From NCBI GenBank assembly GCA_964523725.1, contig CAZGAU010000001.1, forward strand, positions 35,475-99,474: a DNA stretch of 64,000 nt. The letters run 5' to 3'. This document shows, piece after piece, positions 52,231 to 59,375 of this stretch (position 1 is the first letter of the stretch; each line of letters opens with the position of its first letter). The notes under the pieces were generated by a model. It was not told the DNA's origin and did no database searches. It worked only from the letters and a program-made list of their open reading frames with translations. This DNA is from JADJNW01 sp964523725 (GTDB lineage Bacteria; Bacteroidota; Bacteroidia; Chitinophagales; Saprospiraceae). The position numbers and the translations under genes are program-made.

Positions 52231-52770
52231 TCAGCTAAATAACCTTTGATACTGTGCTACATTCAGGCACCAGCGATTTACCGGCTGATGAAAATTGATC
52301 CAGCCCGGTGTAGTTTCGTAGCTTTCCAGCAAAATAAATCCGATTTTTTGCAAGGTCTTATTGGGCGCAGGGTTTAGTGCGTAAGGCTCGCAGTAGAGTT
52401 TTTTCAACTGGAAAAGGTCAAAATAATAAGGCAGGCACATTTTTATAAATTGTAAACCCATGCCTTTTTTACGGTTTGGAGGGTTCCAGGAGTGTAAATG
52501 CATGTAAGCTTCTTCGCCAAACCTGATTTTATTAATATTGGAATGCCCCACCGGCGTATCATTTAGCAACCAAATTAAATAAAAGAAGCTCTTCTGCTCA
52601 ATCGGATGTTGATATTCTTTTTGTAATAACTCTAGCCAGGCGTCGCGAGTGGGCAACTTGGCGATATCTACGCCCATACCGACCAGAAATGCCTCGTCCG
52701 CCTTTAAAAAATAATCAACAATTTGCTCAAAATCAGCTTCATGGATTGGTCTTACCGAAAGATGATCCAT
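52231..52770 (-). CDS. GNAT-family N-acetyltransferase
   Basis: 179 residues. Opening MDHLSVRPIHEADFEQIVDYFLKADEAF and acetyl-CoA-loop region NPPNRKKGMGLQFIKMCLPYYFDLF (R/QxxGxG/A-like), then LKKLYCEPYALNPAPNKTLQKIGF, are GNAT hallmarks of the RimJ/L-like class. Acetyl acceptor unknown. Sits 80 nt after the membrane-protein gene on the same strand; its stop abuts repeat copy C. Confidence 0.82.
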   Translation of the reverse strand: MDHLSVRPIHEADFEQIVDYFLKADEAFLVGMGVDIAKLPTRDAWLELLQKEYQHPIEQKSFFYLIWLLNDTPVGHSNINKIRFGEEAYMHLHSWNPPNRKKGMGLQFIKMCLPYYFDLFQLKKLYCEPYALNPAPNKTLQKIGFILLESYETTPGWINFHQPVNRWCLNVAQYQRLFS

Positions 52771-52849
52771 AGTAGGAAAGTTAATGACGAATCTATGCTA
52801 CACATTTACATCCCTTGATCCGCCCGAGGACAGATCAAGGGCAAGGTAT

Positions 52850-53269
52850 CTAATTAAAAATTAATACAGCTAATATTACAATTGTTAAAGCGGTTAGTAA
52901 AGCTAACCTGCCCATCGTAGCCATTTTTTTAAAATGCTTTTCTGCATCGCCTTGCTTCGCTTTCTTAGCGGTAGCGCTATTAATACCGATAAATGCTCCC
53001 AAAGCCAGTACTAATACAAGTTTGGCGATCAGCATAGGTCTGGCAGACAGGGTTTGCCAGTAGGGCGTCATTAAAAAAATACCGGAAATCACGAGTATGG
53101 TTAATCCGATTTGCCCCATTCTGCTCAAAGCAAAGGAGTTTAGCATAAATTTTTTTCCCTCTGCTGGTTCCATTTTGGAACTGGCAATTCCCAAAAACAT
53201 AAAGCCAAAACTGGTGCCAAGCCCCATAGCAAGTCCAATAAAATGCAAAATCAACATGGTTTCTTTCAT
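52850..53269 (-). CDS. Small integral membrane protein
   Basis: 139 residues from the ATG at 53269 (MKETMLILHFIGLAMGLGTSFGFMF), about four membrane helices, resembling small membrane proteins of the DUF2269-like class; that match is loose. Motif LHFIGLAMGLG with a His in helix 1. No catalytic residues recognised. Lies between a GNAT and an ABM gene; a shared role is not evident. Confidence 0.72.
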   Translation of the reverse strand: MKETMLILHFIGLAMGLGTSFGFMFLGIASSKMEPAEGKKFMLNSFALSRMGQIGLTILVISGIFLMTPYWQTLSARPMLIAKLVLVLALGAFIGINSATAKKAKQGDAEKHFKKMATMGRLALLTALTIVILAVLIFN

Positions 53270-53374
53270 GGTGTTTGTTTTTTGTTGTTTAAAGTTTGGG
53301 GAAAATAGCAAAAAAATCACATCCTATGGATTGTCCGAATTAAGAAATGTTTTCAAATCATTAGCATAACCAAT

Positions 53375-53689
53375 TCAATCTATGCCAGTTCCCCCCAATA
53401 TTTCAAGCTCCTGACCGCGCTCGGGCTGCCCGGCAAGCATCGGTATGGCTTGGGCAATCAGCGCGCGTACGCCTTCTGCTTTCAGGGAGTTATCATGATC
53501 TTCCTTACTGTCCCAAACTTCGGTCACCCAGACAGCGTCCGGATCGTTTTTGTCTTTGCTGATCAGGTACAGGTGACAACCTTTGGCATTTGCTACTAAT
53601 TTGGCAGCTTCCAGCAGGATAGCGGCGAGTTGGGCTCCGTTACCGGCGGTTGCTTTTAGTTTTCCGTGCAATCCGTATTTACTCATCAT
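53375..53689 (-). CDS. ABM-fold quinol monooxygenase-like protein
   Basis: 104 residues with the antibiotic-biosynthesis-monooxygenase pattern: YGLHGKLKATAGNGAQLAAILLEAAKLV...CHLYLISKDKNDPDAVWVTEVWDSKEDHDNSLKAEGVRALIAQAIPML. Members are small dimeric cofactorless oxygenases or haem/quinol-binding proteins. The HDNSL segment (normally HxxS) is the conserved helix. Function in vivo unknown. Confidence 0.82.
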   Translation of the reverse strand: MMSKYGLHGKLKATAGNGAQLAAILLEAAKLVANAKGCHLYLISKDKNDPDAVWVTEVWDSKEDHDNSLKAEGVRALIAQAIPMLAGQPERGQELEILGGTGID

Positions 53690-53730
53690 GATATAAAATT
53701 TTAATTTTTTAGTGTTTTTTATGATAAAAA

Positions 53731-54459
53731 TTATTCACCCCGAAGTTGATACATCGTATAAAAAAGATTTACTTGCAAATCATGAAAATTGCCGCTTAAT
53801 TGCTGATCGAGCTCTTTAACCAAAACATTATAAACATCTGATATATTATATCTTGCTGCCAAAATTTTATAAACAGGTTTCAATGAAAGTAATAAATGCG
53901 CCAATTCGGTGGATTTCAGTTGAAGCGTGCCCGATTTCATGACATTTGCCAGTTCCACGAGCGCAGAGCTCTCCAGACCGGAAAAATTTTCGCGGTGATT
54001 GTAAGGATGATCATCCTCTGGCAAGCTGATATTTAGTTGTTGTAATATTTTATGTAATAAAATATCAAAATCATAAGCCAGAACCAGCGCTGCGGGCTTG
54101 CTTACACGCACGACTTCGTCGAGCAGGCGCTGGGATTTTGCATAAAATAAAGAGCCGGCGAATGTAAGCATATCAAAATACGCCCCGGGAAATTCCAGGT
54201 TTACACCATCATAAGTCTGATAAGTTACACTGGGATGCGCAAGAGCGATGCGCCGCATATCCTCGCTGGGTTCGATGCCGATCACTTGATGGCAATACTT
54301 CGCCAACGCGATGGACGACTGACCGGTGCCGCAGCCTACGTCCAGCCCGCGGGAAAAGCGCTTCGTTTCATCCAGGCATAAGGCGAGAATTTGCGCATGC
54401 AGGGGCGGCCGGTAAGCGGCGTAATGATGGGCGGTGATGTGATCGTAATCGTGAGACAT
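53731..54459 (-). CDS. Class I SAM-dependent methyltransferase
   Basis: 242 residues. SAM-binding motif I is RGLDVGCGTGQSSIALAKY with acidic IGIEPSEDM, motif II-like LTFAGSLFYA and motif post-I EFPGAYFDML. Typical of small-molecule methyltransferases of the UbiE/Coq5-like class. C-terminal helices (LAHLLLSLKPVYKILAARY) are variable. Substrate unknown. Same strand as the pentapeptide-repeat gene, 73 nt downstream of it. Confidence 0.85.
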   Translation of the reverse strand: MSHDYDHITAHHYAAYRPPLHAQILALCLDETKRFSRGLDVGCGTGQSSIALAKYCHQVIGIEPSEDMRRIALAHPSVTYQTYDGVNLEFPGAYFDMLTFAGSLFYAKSQRLLDEVVRVSKPAALVLAYDFDILLHKILQQLNISLPEDDHPYNHRENFSGLESSALVELANVMKSGTLQLKSTELAHLLLSLKPVYKILAARYNISDVYNVLVKELDQQLSGNFHDLQVNLFYTMYQLRGE

Positions 54460-54532
54460 GATGCTTTTATTAATAAACAGGAGAATTACTACATCCTTCC
54501 GTAACCAACATTACACATTATTTATTATTCAT

Positions 54533-55105
54533 TTACTCTACAATAATATCATATTTATCCAGTAGTCCCGCAATACCTGCAAGAGAAAATTTTGCCTGTT
54601 TGATCTGATTGACTTCGGGATTAATGACAAAATTATAAGAAGTGCGAAAGTCAGCATTTAAAAGCTTTGTATGTTCAAAAATAGCGCCACGCAGATCACA
54701 ATTGTCAAATACGGCTTCGCTTAGATCAGCTTCTGTGAAATCCACTTCCTGCAAATTACAGTCTTTAAACAGGATACCTTTCACCCCCCGTTGATAAAAT
54801 GAAGCAAGATTTAGCAGACAGGTATAAAATGTAACTGAAAACAGAAAATCATTACAATCTTCAAAATGCAGCCCCAGCAATCGGCAGGATTTAAACTGAA
54901 CATCGCGAAAAGCCGTATTGGCAAGCTCCGCCATGCTCAAGTCACAGTGTTCGAAGGTACATTCTACAAAATTGATACCCGATAATTCCACGTTGGCGAA
55001 GTTACAATTAATAAAAGAACAGCGCTCGTAATCGCCCCGAGGCAGTTCACGGGCGGAGAAATCCACACCGTCAAAAGTTTTGTCTTCAATGTAGGTTTTG
55101 CTCAT
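54533..55105 (-). CDS. Qnr/McbG-like pentapeptide-repeat protein
   Basis: 190 residues of A(D/N)LxX pentapeptide repeats: CSFINCNFANVELSGINFVECTFEHCDLSMAELANTAF, then CDLRGAIFEHTKLLNADF. The central LNLASFYQRGVKGILFKDCNLQ interruption and terminal SLAGIAGLLDKYDIIVE match the Qnr/McbG type of right-handed quadrilateral helix, about 190-218 residues in family members. Qnr proteins shield gyrase from quinolones; chromosomal homologues need not confer resistance. Divergent from the copper regulator by 103 nt. Confidence 0.85.
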   Translation of the reverse strand: MSKTYIEDKTFDGVDFSARELPRGDYERCSFINCNFANVELSGINFVECTFEHCDLSMAELANTAFRDVQFKSCRLLGLHFEDCNDFLFSVTFYTCLLNLASFYQRGVKGILFKDCNLQEVDFTEADLSEAVFDNCDLRGAIFEHTKLLNADFRTSYNFVINPEVNQIKQAKFSLAGIAGLLDKYDIIVE

Positions 55106-55208
55106 CGTCGGAAGATTTCAGATTGTGCCAAGATACGCAACAGTTTTGCTTCGGAAAAGAGAACACGAAAAATTAAACAACTATAATGCGCCTTCTTATC
55201 TTTGCAAA

Positions 55209-55775
55209 ATGCCGCACAAATTGTACGTCAAAAATATGGTATGCAATCGCTGCGTGCGTGCAGTGACGGAGGTGCTATGCCAACTCAACATTGAGCACGA
55301 GGCGGTGCTGCTGGGTGAAATTGCTTTATATAAAGAGCTGACGAACGAACAAAAAAAGGCTTTGCAGGAAAAACTAGCCGAATTGGGTTTCGAACTGATC
55401 GATGATCGCAAAACCCAGCTCATTGAGCAAATCAAGCGCCTGCTGCTGGAACTGATTCAAAACGCTGAAGATGAGCGCCGCGAAAATCTTTCCGATTATT
55501 TGTCAAACCAGCTACGGCTCGATTATTCTTATCTGAGCAACCTTTTTTCCTCGGTGGAAGGCATCACCATAGAGAAGTATTTTATCGCGCTGAAAATCGA
55601 AAAAGCCAAGGAATTGTTGGTGTACGGCGAGCTTTCTCTCTCAGAAATTGCCTGGAAACTCGGCTACAGCAGCGTGCAACACCTCTCCAACCAATTCAAA
55701 AAAGTAACCGGACTCACACCTTCCTATTTTAAAACCATCGGCGCAGAGAAACGCAAACCCTTCGATCAAATCTAA
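55209..55775 (+). CDS. AraC-type regulator with heavy-metal-associated N-terminal motif
   Basis: 188 residues from the ATG at 55209 (MPHKLYVKNMVCNRCVRAVTEVL); an in-frame upstream TTG is non-conserved. Residues 1-60 resemble a small HMA domain with MVC12-x2-C15, a copper-binding CxxC; residues 100-185 carry an AraC HTH (SLSEIAWKLGYSSVQHLSNQFKKVTGLTPSYFK). The combination suggests a copper-sensing regulator of the two genes downstream. A TATCTTTG box at 55197-55204 ends 4 nt before the ATG, hinting at a leaderless or near-leaderless mRNA. Known copies of this family sit by copper P-type ATPase genes. Confidence 0.85.
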   Translation: MPHKLYVKNMVCNRCVRAVTEVLCQLNIEHEAVLLGEIALYKELTNEQKKALQEKLAELGFELIDDRKTQLIEQIKRLLLELIQNAEDERRENLSDYLSNQLRLDYSYLSNLFSSVEGITIEKYFIALKIEKAKELLVYGELSLSEIAWKLGYSSVQHLSNQFKKVTGLTPSYFKTIGAEKRKPFDQI

Positions 55776-55837
55776 AATCCCCCCATTTACTCCCCTTTCC
55801 AAAAATCCTGTAACTTCTTTCCAAAATCGTATAACGC

Positions 55838-55864
55838 TTTGCCCTTGCAAGGCCCCTACCTTTG
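55838..55864 (+). promoter_or_regulatory. Promoter and likely metal operator for the Cys-rich peptide/MCO unit
   Basis: TACCTTTG (55857-55864) is a perfect -7 box. The -33 element is unclear (TTTG at 55838 is only 15 nt upstream). Between them is the perfect 10-bp palindrome CCTTGCAAGG (55843-55852), at the place expected for an activator or metalloregulator. The start of the peptide gene is 45 nt beyond the box. Confidence 0.5.
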
Positions 55865-55909
55865 TATCATTAAAAATCACCAATTATTTCACACAAAAAA
55901 AGATCAATT

Positions 55910-56044
55910 ATGAAAACGATCAAAGTTCAAATGGAAGCAGCAATTCAGAATTGTACCAACGCAGAATGTACTTGTTCTACCTGTAACTGTGGCAGCGCTT
56001 GCCCGGGCACGGGTTGTAACTGCGGATGTACTTGCTGCAAGTAA
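55910..56044 (+). CDS. 44-residue Cys-rich, metallothionein-like peptide
   Basis: ATG-to-TAA ORF coding for 44 residues. After an 11-residue helical-looking start (MKTIKVQMEAA), the rest has 11 Cys (positions 15, 20, 22, 25, 27, 31, 36, 38, 40, 42, 43) in CxC and CxxC spacing, ending CNCGCTCCK, with no aromatics or His. That is typical of metallothioneins and of thiolate metal-cluster peptides. It lies between the copper-sensor-like regulator (134 nt downstream of its stop) and the multicopper oxidase, all on one strand, and is preceded by a promoter with a palindrome. The likely job is to bind Cu(I) in the cytosol and limit toxicity. It is not a known named family to me. A leader or thioether-linked peptide cannot be excluded, but no maturation enzymes are adjacent. 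Confidence 0.7.
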   Translation: MKTIKVQMEAAIQNCTNAECTCSTCNCGSACPGTGCNCGCTCCK

Positions 56045-56179
56045 TTTCAATCACCCGAAGGCTGCTTGTCGCAATGCCGCAGGCAGCTTTCACCAAACTA
56101 AAAACAATGCAAACAGGAAAAGATTTTTGGCTAAGCACGATCATTTTTTAACCTCATCACCTAAAAATCACTATTAACC

Positions 56180-57460
56180 ATGAATCCGCAAACTAAAATC
56201 ATTCGGTACGAATTGGAAGCCAACTTATTCGACTGGGAAATCGCTCCCGGAAAAGTTATTCAAGCTTGGGGCTACAACGGACAGATTCCCGGTCCCACGC
56301 TCCGCGCCAAGGTAGGCGACACCCTCATTGTTCGTTTGAAAAACAATCTGCAAGAACCCACTACCATTCACTGGCACGGCTTGCGCATACCCGCCGATAT
56401 GGACGGCACCGAAGAAGTACAAGCACCGGTAATGCCCGGCGAAACCTTCGAATACCGACTGGAATTAAAAGATGCTGGTACTTTCTGGTATCACCCGCAT
56501 ACCAATGAGACGGTGCAAATGGAACGTGGATTGTACGGCGCTATCGTGGTGGAAGAAGTGAACCCCGAACTGGTTTTTGACGTAGAAAGAGTGCTTGTAT
56601 TGGATGATATGAAACTGGACAAAAACGACAGATTTGCCAAACCAAACTGGTTCTTGCCGCGCTGGATAGAACGCCACGACGGTCGCCAGGGCGATGTGCG
56701 CCTGGTCAATGGCAAACAGGAACCAGTAATCAGCCTGGCAGCTGGTCAAACCGAACGCTGGCGCATCGTCAACGCAGCTAGTGCGCGTTTTGTCAACCTT
56801 TCCTTTGAAGGTAAGCCCTTTCAAATCATAGCCACCGATGGCGGGCTCATCGAGCGGCCGGTCACCGTTACCGAATTACTCATCACGCCCGGCGAACGTG
56901 TAGAGCTAGCCATTGGTCCTTTTGCTGAAGGCGAAGAGATTAAAATTCAATCACTTGTGTACGATCGCGGTTCAATGATCAAAACCAAAGAAATATTATT
57001 TGCCACCATTCAAGTGGGTGCAGCGCAAACGTCAAAAGCCAGTATGCCGATCCGGATGCGCAATATTGCCCCGCTGGCTCCTGCCGATGCCGCCCCGACG
57101 CGCGAAATTCACCTTAGCGGCAAGCGCACCTGGACCAATGGTGTGGACTTTATGATTAACAATCACCAGCATTTGCACGATAAACCGGTTAAGGTTGGCG
57201 AGCTGCAAATCTGGGACGTTTATAACGACACGATGATGGATCACCCGTTTCACTTACACGGTTTCTTCTTTCAGGTACTGGAAATCAATAGACAATCACC
57301 CGAATTTATCTCCTGGAAAGACACCGTGAACATTCCTCGCTTCAGCAAAGCACGTATTGCCTGGCTCCCCGACCAGCGTACCGGCATGTGGATGTACCAC
57401 TGTCATATTCTAGAACACGTGGAAGCAGGAATGATGGCGCATTTTGAAGTGGCAGCCTAA
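56180..57460 (+). CDS. Three-domain multicopper oxidase without signal peptide
   Basis: 426 residues. All copper sites are intact: H64-W-H66 and H105-P-H107 for the trinuclear site, H355-P-F-H358-L-H360, and H407-C408-H409-I-L-E-H413-V-E-A-G-M418 (type 1 copper with axial Met). The predicted product starts MNPQTKIIRYELEAN, with no Tat or Sec signal, and the upstream codons contain a stop (56162-56164), so the enzyme seems cytosolic although most Cu-oxidases are periplasmic. Probable role: oxidation of Cu(I) or phenols in copper tolerance. It follows the Cys-rich peptide gene by 135 nt; a weak stem-loop (AAGGCTGC/GCAGCTTT around 56058-56089) lies in the gap. Confidence 0.9.
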   Translation: MNPQTKIIRYELEANLFDWEIAPGKVIQAWGYNGQIPGPTLRAKVGDTLIVRLKNNLQEPTTIHWHGLRIPADMDGTEEVQAPVMPGETFEYRLELKDAGTFWYHPHTNETVQMERGLYGAIVVEEVNPELVFDVERVLVLDDMKLDKNDRFAKPNWFLPRWIERHDGRQGDVRLVNGKQEPVISLAAGQTERWRIVNAASARFVNLSFEGKPFQIIATDGGLIERPVTVTELLITPGERVELAIGPFAEGEEIKIQSLVYDRGSMIKTKEILFATIQVGAAQTSKASMPIRMRNIAPLAPADAAPTREIHLSGKRTWTNGVDFMINNHQHLHDKPVKVGELQIWDVYNDTMMDHPFHLHGFFFQVLEINRQSPEFISWKDTVNIPRFSKARIAWLPDQRTGMWMYHCHILEHVEAGMMAHFEVAA

Positions 57461-57482
57461 TGAAAACATCCTGTTTGTTTCG

Positions 57483-57511
57483 GAGGTGGCATCAAAATCT
57501 GATGCCGCCTC
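57483..57511 (+). terminator. Intrinsic terminator of the copper unit
   Basis: GAGGTGGCATCA, loop AAATC, TGATGCCGCCTC form a 12-bp stem (one G-U), followed by TTCTTTTTT. It ends the multicopper oxidase transcript and faces the converging pyrophosphatase gene. Confidence 0.85.
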
Positions 57512-57518
57512 TTCTTTT

Positions 57519-58247
57519 TTATTTAATTTTTTTCAGCAAATCCTGCTGGCGTTGGCTGAAATTGAAAGCATCGAACAAGGTGAGCGATAAAGCCTCTTCC
57601 AGGTTACCAAAAGCATTTTCATAATCCTGTTGGCTGCGGCGGATCACTTCCAGTGCCTCTTCTTTGCCGAAGACATGCGTGATCTCAGTTTTCACAGGCT
57701 CGCCCGGTAATTGTTTATAGGTGAGGAAGTAATGTTTCAGGCGGTTGATAATATTCTGAGGCAATTCGCTGATGTCGTTCCATTGACCATATACTTCATC
57801 ACTCTTGAGCACCGCGATGATCTTATCGTCAGCTTCTCCGCCATCCAGCATCCGAAATCCGCCAATGGGAACAGCCTGCACGATAATGTTTCCGTGCGTC
57901 ACTTCATGTTCGGTGAGTACACAAACATCCAGTGGGTCATCATCACCGACGATGCCTGTGCGACCGGTCTTCTCCATGCAAAAAGCCGCCACCTCTTCTT
58001 TGCAATAAGTCTGGGGAATAAAGCCGTATAAAGCCGGCACGATATTGGAAAACTTCTGCGGGCGATCAATTTTCAGATAGCCGGTAAGTTTGTCCACTTC
58101 ATATTTTACAGTATCCGAAGGAATCACCTCGATAAAAGCCGTCACCACGTCCGGGGCATGGTCGCCGATCGGGATACCGTGCCAAGGATGCGATTTGTAA
58201 CGCAACCCAATCATTTTCCACATTTTATTAAAAGCTTCTAAACTCAT
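57519..58247 (-). CDS. ppa: Family I inorganic pyrophosphatase
   Basis: 242 residues from the ATG at 58247 (MSLEAFNKMWKMIGLRYKSHPWHGIPIG); an upstream in-frame start adds a non-conserved leader. The Mg-site signature is GDDDPLDVCVLT (D-x-D-P-x-D) and the substrate loop KYEVDKLTGYLKIDRPQKFSN...YGFIPQTYC. Hydrolyses PPi to drive biosynthesis, cytosolic. The extended N- and C-terminal parts (PGEPVKTEITHVFGKEEALEVIRRSQQDYENAF) are longer than in E. coli Ppa and recur in some Bacteroidota. Convergent with the multicopper oxidase. Confidence 0.92.
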   Translation of the reverse strand: MSLEAFNKMWKMIGLRYKSHPWHGIPIGDHAPDVVTAFIEVIPSDTVKYEVDKLTGYLKIDRPQKFSNIVPALYGFIPQTYCKEEVAAFCMEKTGRTGIVGDDDPLDVCVLTEHEVTHGNIIVQAVPIGGFRMLDGGEADDKIIAVLKSDEVYGQWNDISELPQNIINRLKHYFLTYKQLPGEPVKTEITHVFGKEEALEVIRRSQQDYENAFGNLEEALSLTLFDAFNFSQRQQDLLKKIK

Positions 58248-58383
58248 TTTTAATTGATTCGTTGGAAAGTGTTTTTGCCGCAAAGATGATAAAAAAGCAA
58301 TAAAAGCCGGATCGAACTTGTTTCTTGCTAGATCTTACTTGTCCCAAGCATTCCCCCCCAATAACAAATAACAACTAGCATCC

Positions 58384-58866
58384 TTACAATTTTCGATACA
58401 TGATATAAGCATCCACATAACCTCGTTGCCAGTGCAGAAACGCTTCGGGTACGGTGCCAATTATGTCAAAGCCTAATGATTTCCACAAATGCAACGCATT
58501 TTCGTTGGTGCTGATCACCAGATTGTACTGCATGGCACGAAAACCCGCATCTTTGGCGGCTTGCAGGGAATGTTCGCCAAGCTTCCTGCCCAAACCATGC
58601 CCGCGAAAGCGACTATCGACCATGTAAGCAGCATTCGCCACGTGCGCACCCCAGCCCGGCTGATTCGCTTTTACGATATAAGCCCCGGCTACCTCGCCAT
58701 CTATCTCTGCGACGCAGACCAGGTTTTGCTCATTGATCCAGGAGTATTCGATCTGGGCACGCGTGGTATTGTGATCATACGCAAAAAATTCCTTTTGGTC
58801 GATCACTTCTTTAAACATTTCCCACACGCGTTGAAAATCTGCGGTAGTCGCTTTTCTGATGCGCAT
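58384..58866 (-). CDS. GNAT-family N-acetyltransferase
   Basis: 160 residues. Acetyl-CoA-binding motif VDSRFRGHGLGRKLGEHSLQAAKDAGF (R/QxxGxG/A) with a following YNLVISTNENALHLWKSLGFDIIGTVPEAFLHWQRGYVDAYIMYRKL, all standard for amine acetyltransferases such as phosphinothricin or peptide N-acetyltransferases. Acceptor unknown. Start ATG at 58866. The following gap to 59375 holds repeat copy D. Confidence 0.85.
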   Translation of the reverse strand: MRIRKATTADFQRVWEMFKEVIDQKEFFAYDHNTTRAQIEYSWINEQNLVCVAEIDGEVAGAYIVKANQPGWGAHVANAAYMVDSRFRGHGLGRKLGEHSLQAAKDAGFRAMQYNLVISTNENALHLWKSLGFDIIGTVPEAFLHWQRGYVDAYIMYRKL

Positions 58867-58988
58867 TTATTTTATAAGGTTTTGACTTTGAGTGGTAACA
58901 ATGCGTGTAAATAAATCCTTCCTTGTTACAAAATCACTGGATTTACCTGGAGACAAAATTATCAAATTTTATTTTAATTTATTTTTAA

Positions 58989-59083
58989 TAGTCGGACAGT
59001 TTTACTGCCGAAAGCCTAATTAACCTGACAACCAACTTCTTATAAAATATTTTATTTAAACTTACTTAAAATTGTCTCGTTAC
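58989..59083 (-). repeat. Intergenic ~100-bp repeat, copy D (inverted)
   Basis: On the minus strand: GACAATTTTAAG, ATTTTATAAGAAGTTGGTTGTC, AGGTTAATTaGgCTTTCGgC, then AGTAAAACTGTCCGACTA. It lacks about 10 nt that copies A-C share around ACAATCGACT, so it is a deletion derivative. It lies in the 509-nt gap 58867-59375, opposite in orientation to the other copies. The rest of the gap is AT-rich with no gene other than a promoter at 59329. Confidence 0.72.
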
Positions 59084-59328
59084 TTTCAAATATTTATTAT
59101 TACATAATAAGATATTTACACACTAATTACCAAACCCGTCACCGTCATTAAGTAAAGGTTCAAAAAAATTACACAAAATTCAAAATCATGATAACTACTT
59201 ACAGCCCTTAATAAATGAAATGATCTGTGGAGAATCGACTTACAGTGTTTTCAGGTTTTTTTTGCTCGTTTTCCCTTGATAGAAACACATCTTCTGCGCG
59301 GCCGGGTATGCACAATCAATTTTTTTGA

Positions 59329-59336
59329 TAACTTTG
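59329..59336 (+). promoter_or_regulatory. Promoter -7 element of the DUF6427 gene
   Basis: TAACTTTG matches TAnnTTTG exactly and lies 39 nt before the GTG start at 59376. No convincing TTTG is seen at the -33 position. Confidence 0.45.
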
Positions 59337-59375
59337 ACTCGAAGGTTTTTTGCCAACTAAACCAATGAAGCACTT

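Noticed and set aside
54533..55105. Calling the pentapeptide-repeat gene a quinolone-resistance determinant (qnr)
   Set aside because: Sequence supports the fold and broad Qnr/McbG type only; resistance needs functional proof.
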